Positions 61,496-64,000 of a DNA stretch of 64,000 nt are shown piece after piece. The notes beneath the pieces were generated by a model. The model worked only from the letters and a program-made list of their open reading frames with translations. It had not been told where the DNA came from and searched no databases. Location of the stretch: the NCBI GenBank assembly GCA_038503035.1, contig JAVSML010020375.1, forward strand, positions 62,001 to 126,000. The letters are read 5' to 3'. Positions within the stretch are counted from its first letter, which is position 1. Each line of letters opens with the position of its first letter. The position numbers and the translations under genes are program-made. Source of the DNA: Crocodylus rhombifer. Lineage: Eukaryota; Chordata; Crocodylia; Crocodylidae.

Positions 61496-61689
61496 TTTCC
61501 CTCTAGACCAATATGACTACAACCTGGATACCTAATCAAATTAAGCAACTTCTTGAACAGTGGCTGGCCTCCTAGACATCTCACTAGCAAATCTGAGCAG
61601 CATTACAGAGCCAAGGACAGACAAGGAGTCCTCCGAAGTCTCTAGAAAATCCAGTTGTCTTTGTTTCTACTTGAAAGCTGAGTTTCATT

Positions 61690-61795
61690 TGAGGCTTGTC
61701 ATTGAACTGGGCAAGTTCCCGTCTCTCTGAATGTTTAGTCAATCAATATCTGAATATTATTATCCCCGTGTTTTAGTCCATCAGCCTTCAAATGG
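61690..61795 (+). repeat. MIR-like SINE fragment
   Basis: cttgtcattgaactgggcaa, gttcccgtctctctgaatgt and gaatattattatccccgtgt-ttta resemble MIR/L2-type 3' sequence (gggcaagt...ctctgt...tattattatccc-tttta). Confidence 0.45.
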
Positions 61796-63069
61796 ATCAC
61801 AGGTCAAAATTTCTCCTTTTGGTAGAGTGTAAACATGATCCGTCTTTGTTGTTCAAAAGTTCTTTCAAAGATTGTTAAAAGCAGCCGTGCCATCTTTGTT
61901 CTTTCTTCTTGAGGCCTTTTTCTGCTTATGTTCACAGAAGTTGAGGTGTTTGGCATCTCGCAGGATTACGCTTTCACACATCGATGTTTGCAAAACGTTG
62001 GAGGTTCAGGGGTTGGACGTGGCTATATAAACAGGCACTGTGACTCTCTCCGATGCTACAAAGTTAGTTTTCTTTTTCCTGAAGTATGCGCAAATTGCAA
62101 AGTCACGGGCGCTGTTTATTTGAAAGGAGGATGGCGTTTTAATGGTAACAATGGTCAGCTGAATTACCACCTTCCTGTTGCCAGTCGCAGTCCAGAAAGA
62201 TTATAGTGAGAGAAAAATGCCTTTATTTTATTTTTTATTTTTTTTACAACCTTTCTACAGGTAGCGTCTTTTTGTTTCAACGCAAGTTTGCCAAGAACAT
62301 CGTGGGCGTCGAATCCGAACCTCTCGCTGACTTTTTTAAGAGCTCGGGCCGATTTTCCTGTTACACGTTATAACCCGGTGTCGTTTCTGCAGGGCAGCGT
62401 ACAGCTCAAACCGGTGGGTTTTTCCCCTTGGATCTTGCTAGAAAATTGTGCCAGGAAACTTTCGGAGAAGCTCGTCACAAAACCTCATGCGTTTCGGCAT
62501 CTTCCGCTTCACAATTTCGTCTTCAAGAGAGATCGATCGCCTTTGCTCCTATTGACTGGGGCACGCTCGTGCTTGGCTAAGTCAAGCCCTTCATTATCCT
62601 AATCGGCTCTTTTAATATTTCAGATTGTGCAGGGAGATAATCTTTCCTCCTCCCACATCTTTCCAAAATACCAGTTCCTCTTGCTATGGGGTGTATATAT
62701 ATATATTTTTTTGGGGGGGAGGAAGAAACAAAGCTGTTCGACCCCAGAGGCATGGGGATGAGGTGGGGGTCTGCAGAAATGGGGTCATTTTTCAGGGCTG
62801 CTCTAATGAAGGCTACTTTTTTCCCCCCGCTTTGTGAGGGGGGAGGATTTGGGAGATTTCCTCCTCCTGGGTGTGGGAAGGACAGCCCTGGCACTCGAGG
62901 TCTGTCGGGGCACCCCTTCCCCCAAATAGGGGTCCGTCTCCTCAGGGCTCCTGAGGCACTTGGGCGCCTCCACTCGCCTCAGTGGGGGGGGGGGGGGGGC
63001 GGAAACCCCGTTGTGCCCCCCCCCCACCTTTTTTTTTCCTTTGTCCCGCTTAGTAACTGGGGCTCCCAA

Positions 63070-63139
63070 CCAATCGCCATCAAGCCGGCCGGCTTCCGCA
63101 CCAGCGGATTGGCTGGGAAGCCGAGCGCCCTCCGCCAAT
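63070..63139 (+). promoter_or_regulatory. Cluster of three CCAAT boxes
   Basis: CCAAT at 63070-63074 and 63135-63139, and the reverse form ATTGG at 63108-63112, are spaced 38 and 27 bp apart. Each has flanks like those of NF-Y sites (for example aaccaatcg and ggattggctg). Paired or tripled NF-Y sites of this spacing are common in CpG-island promoters. Confidence 0.65.
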
Positions 63140-63211
63140 CCGAGGGCGCGCTGCCGGCCGAGACAAAAGGCCGGCTCTTTGGCAACTGGGGCTCAACTCA
63201 TCTGCCCCGCT

Positions 63212-63225
63212 CGCCCCGCCCCGCC
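63212..63225 (+). promoter_or_regulatory. Stacked GC boxes (Sp/KLF type)
   Basis: Overlapping CGCCCCGCCCCGCCCC sequence, the reverse of GGGGCGGGGCGGGG, 73 bp downstream of the last CCAAT box. It is a typical Sp1/KLF binding arrangement in a TATA-less promoter. Confidence 0.6.
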
Positions 63226-63304
63226 CCCCCGCCCGGCTCGCGTGGGTCGTACCACCTCTCCTCCACTGAAGGGGGGAGTCCCCCAAAAACAACACAGTAG
63301 CGGG

Positions 63305-63312
63305 TGACGTCG
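63305..63312 (+). promoter_or_regulatory. CRE-like site TGACGTCG
   Basis: One base off the palindromic CREB/ATF site TGACGTCA, within the CpG island about 520 bp before the p55-gamma ATG. Binding is inferred from the motif only. Confidence 0.35.
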
Positions 63313-63797
63313 TTTCAATGCTCTCCGCGCTTCTCCCACGTTTCAGAGAGACCGAGGGGTTCCTGCCGCCCCCTTTACCTTTTAGTGTAATGGACGCGCC
63401 CAGTTCTCACCCCCTCTCTGAGCGGTGGTACTGCCCAGCGCCCTCCCCCCCCGCCCCGCGCGGGGGAGTGGTTCAGTCCTCGGCGAGAGGCGGTTGGTGG
63501 CGGTTGGGCCCCTCAGAGCCGCTTAAAATGAGCGCGAGCGGGGCCGGGCGCCGGGCGGAGCGCAAGGGGCCGCCGGGCAGGCAACGCTGGCAGCGCGCGG
63601 ACGGGGGGCGGGCCGGGTACCGGCTCTGAGGGCAGTTCCCCCTCACACACATACACACCTTCCTCCTCCCAAAAAAACCCACCCTTGTTTCCTTTTTTTT
63701 AAAATTTTGATTTAAACCCGACGATCAAGGGAGTTTTTAATTTTTTTTTTTAAATAAATATTTCTGTTTAAAAACCGGGGGGGGGGGGCGCCCTCGG

Positions 63798-63887
63798 ATG
63801 CCCCCCCGTGTCCTCTCGGGCCTGCCGCCATGTACAATACGGTGTGGGCCATGGAGCGTGATGACCCCGACTGGAGGGAGGTGGTGA
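63798..63887 (+). other. Upstream ORF overlapping the p55-gamma start codon
   Basis: An ATG at 63798 opens a 29-codon frame ([11 protein letters not shown]...) that runs through the p55-gamma ATG in another frame and stops with TGA at 63885-63887. Its context (ctcggATGc) is weaker than that of the main ATG. If the leader includes it, leaky scanning would be needed to reach p55-gamma. The peptide itself resembles nothing I recognise. Confidence 0.5.
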
Positions 63888-63935
63888 TGCCCTACTCCAC
63901 CGAGCTCATCTTCTACATCGAGATGGACCCACCAG
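63830..63935 (+). CDS. PIK3R3: PIK3R3 p55-gamma first coding exon
   Basis: Encodes the 35-residue p55-gamma-specific N-terminus, starting [18 protein letters not shown] and ending [11 protein letters not shown], followed by one G and a donor (ccag|gtaggc). It matches the mammalian p55-gamma N-terminus almost residue for residue; the tail [16 protein letters not shown] is identical. The ATG is in strong context (gccgccATGt). p55-gamma is a regulatory and adaptor subunit of class IA PI3-kinase: this short N-terminal segment precedes two SH2 domains and the inter-SH2 coiled coil that holds p110. Those exons lie beyond the window. The exon follows a CpG-island promoter directly and has no acceptor upstream, so it is an alternative first exon. 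An upstream ATG at 63798 overlaps the start codon out of frame. Confidence 0.97.
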
Positions 63936-64000
63936 GTAGGCCTTGCCCCCCTGCCCTTTATTGGCATTCTCATCCCCCCGCCTCAAAAAAAAGGAAAGTC

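Larger units (their letters stand above)
14515..63829 (+). other. PIK3R3: Giant intron of the long form, upstream region of the p55-gamma form
   Basis: About 49.3 kb between BH exon C and the p55-gamma first exon. No further coding exon is recognised on either strand. It is GC-rich with many chance frames to about 41 kb, then AT-richer, with few open frames, from about 43 to 62 kb. Repeats are annotated separately. The stretches 17500-21680, 21900-23470, 23860-27500, 27700-33430, 37325-41760, 47980-52480, 52960-58270 and 61500-62900 hold nothing I can assign, beyond short MIR-like pieces, low-complexity tracts and isolated motifs listed here. Deeply conserved noncoding elements cannot be seen from one sequence. 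Confidence 0.7.
62930..63935 (+). promoter_or_regulatory. PIK3R3: CpG island and proximal promoter of the p55-gamma transcript
   Basis: GC- and CpG-rich stretch directly upstream of and including the p55-gamma first exon, in contrast to the AT-rich DNA at 43-62 kb. Visible elements are CCAAT boxes at 63070-63074 (+), 63108-63112 (as ATTGG) and 63135-63139 (+), stacked GC boxes at 63212-63225, and a CRE-like TGACGTCG at 63305-63312. There is no TATA box at a consistent distance, so a TATA-less promoter with dispersed starts is likely. A 16-G run at 62984-62999 and a 12-G run at 63777-63788 flank it. Transcription start is not determined. Confidence 0.8.

Noticed and set aside
61928..62602. Two + strand frames of 92 and 104 codons upstream of the CpG island
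   Set aside because: No domain recognised, no splice or promoter structure that fits, and no codon bias. Could be checked by RNA-seq, but not supported from sequence.
63318..63629. 103-codon frame within the CpG island, considered as an equivalent of the human PIK3R3 upstream reading frame
   Set aside because: I could not recognise any sequence similarity, and GC-rich promoters give such frames by chance.

Overview
The window is vertebrate nuclear DNA. It has long introns with GT-AG splice sites, a CpG-island promoter and many CR1-family LINE 3' ends, recognisable by the 'ttggatattaggaaaaactttctcac' type core and the 'ttctatgattctatg' type tail. CR1 dominance with MIR-like SINEs, a hAT element and foldback repeats points to a non-mammalian amniote. 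A crocodilian is my best guess and a turtle the next; this is inference from repeat style, not an identification.

Only one gene is supported, on the + strand and running off the right edge: PIK3R3, the p55-gamma regulatory subunit of class IA PI3-kinase. Its p55-type first coding exon (ATG 63830, donor after 63935) sits at the end of a CpG island with three CCAAT boxes, GC boxes and a CRE-like site. Some 49-57 kb upstream on the same strand are three small exons (7153-7284, 13791-13992, 14429-14514). Joined, they encode a diverged p85-type BH (RhoGAP-like) domain. The last of them ends in phase 1 with a G, exactly as the p55-gamma exon does, so both can splice to the same downstream nSH2 exon. 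The locus therefore looks like a two-promoter gene: an upstream p85-like long form, with its SH3 and first BH exons outside the window or unrecognised, and the familiar short p55-gamma form. The PIK3R3 that I know from mammals is only the short form, so this is the most interesting observation in the window.

Layout: 1-7152 is GC-rich intron with old transposon fragments, an 84-bp minisatellite and two CR1 pieces. 7153-14514 holds the three BH exons and their introns. 14515-63829 is one giant intron of the long form. It is GC-rich to about 41 kb and AT-richer from about 43 to 62 kb. It carries CR1/L3-like elements (one nested pair), an intact-ended hAT element with an 8-bp target duplication, a second terminal-inverted-repeat element, a TGGTTATGG-type minisatellite, and two inverted (foldback) repeat pairs at 59 and 61 kb. 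62930-63935 is the p55-gamma promoter and first exon. No protein-coding gene is recognised on the minus strand. The many long open frames in the GC-rich half look like chance frames.
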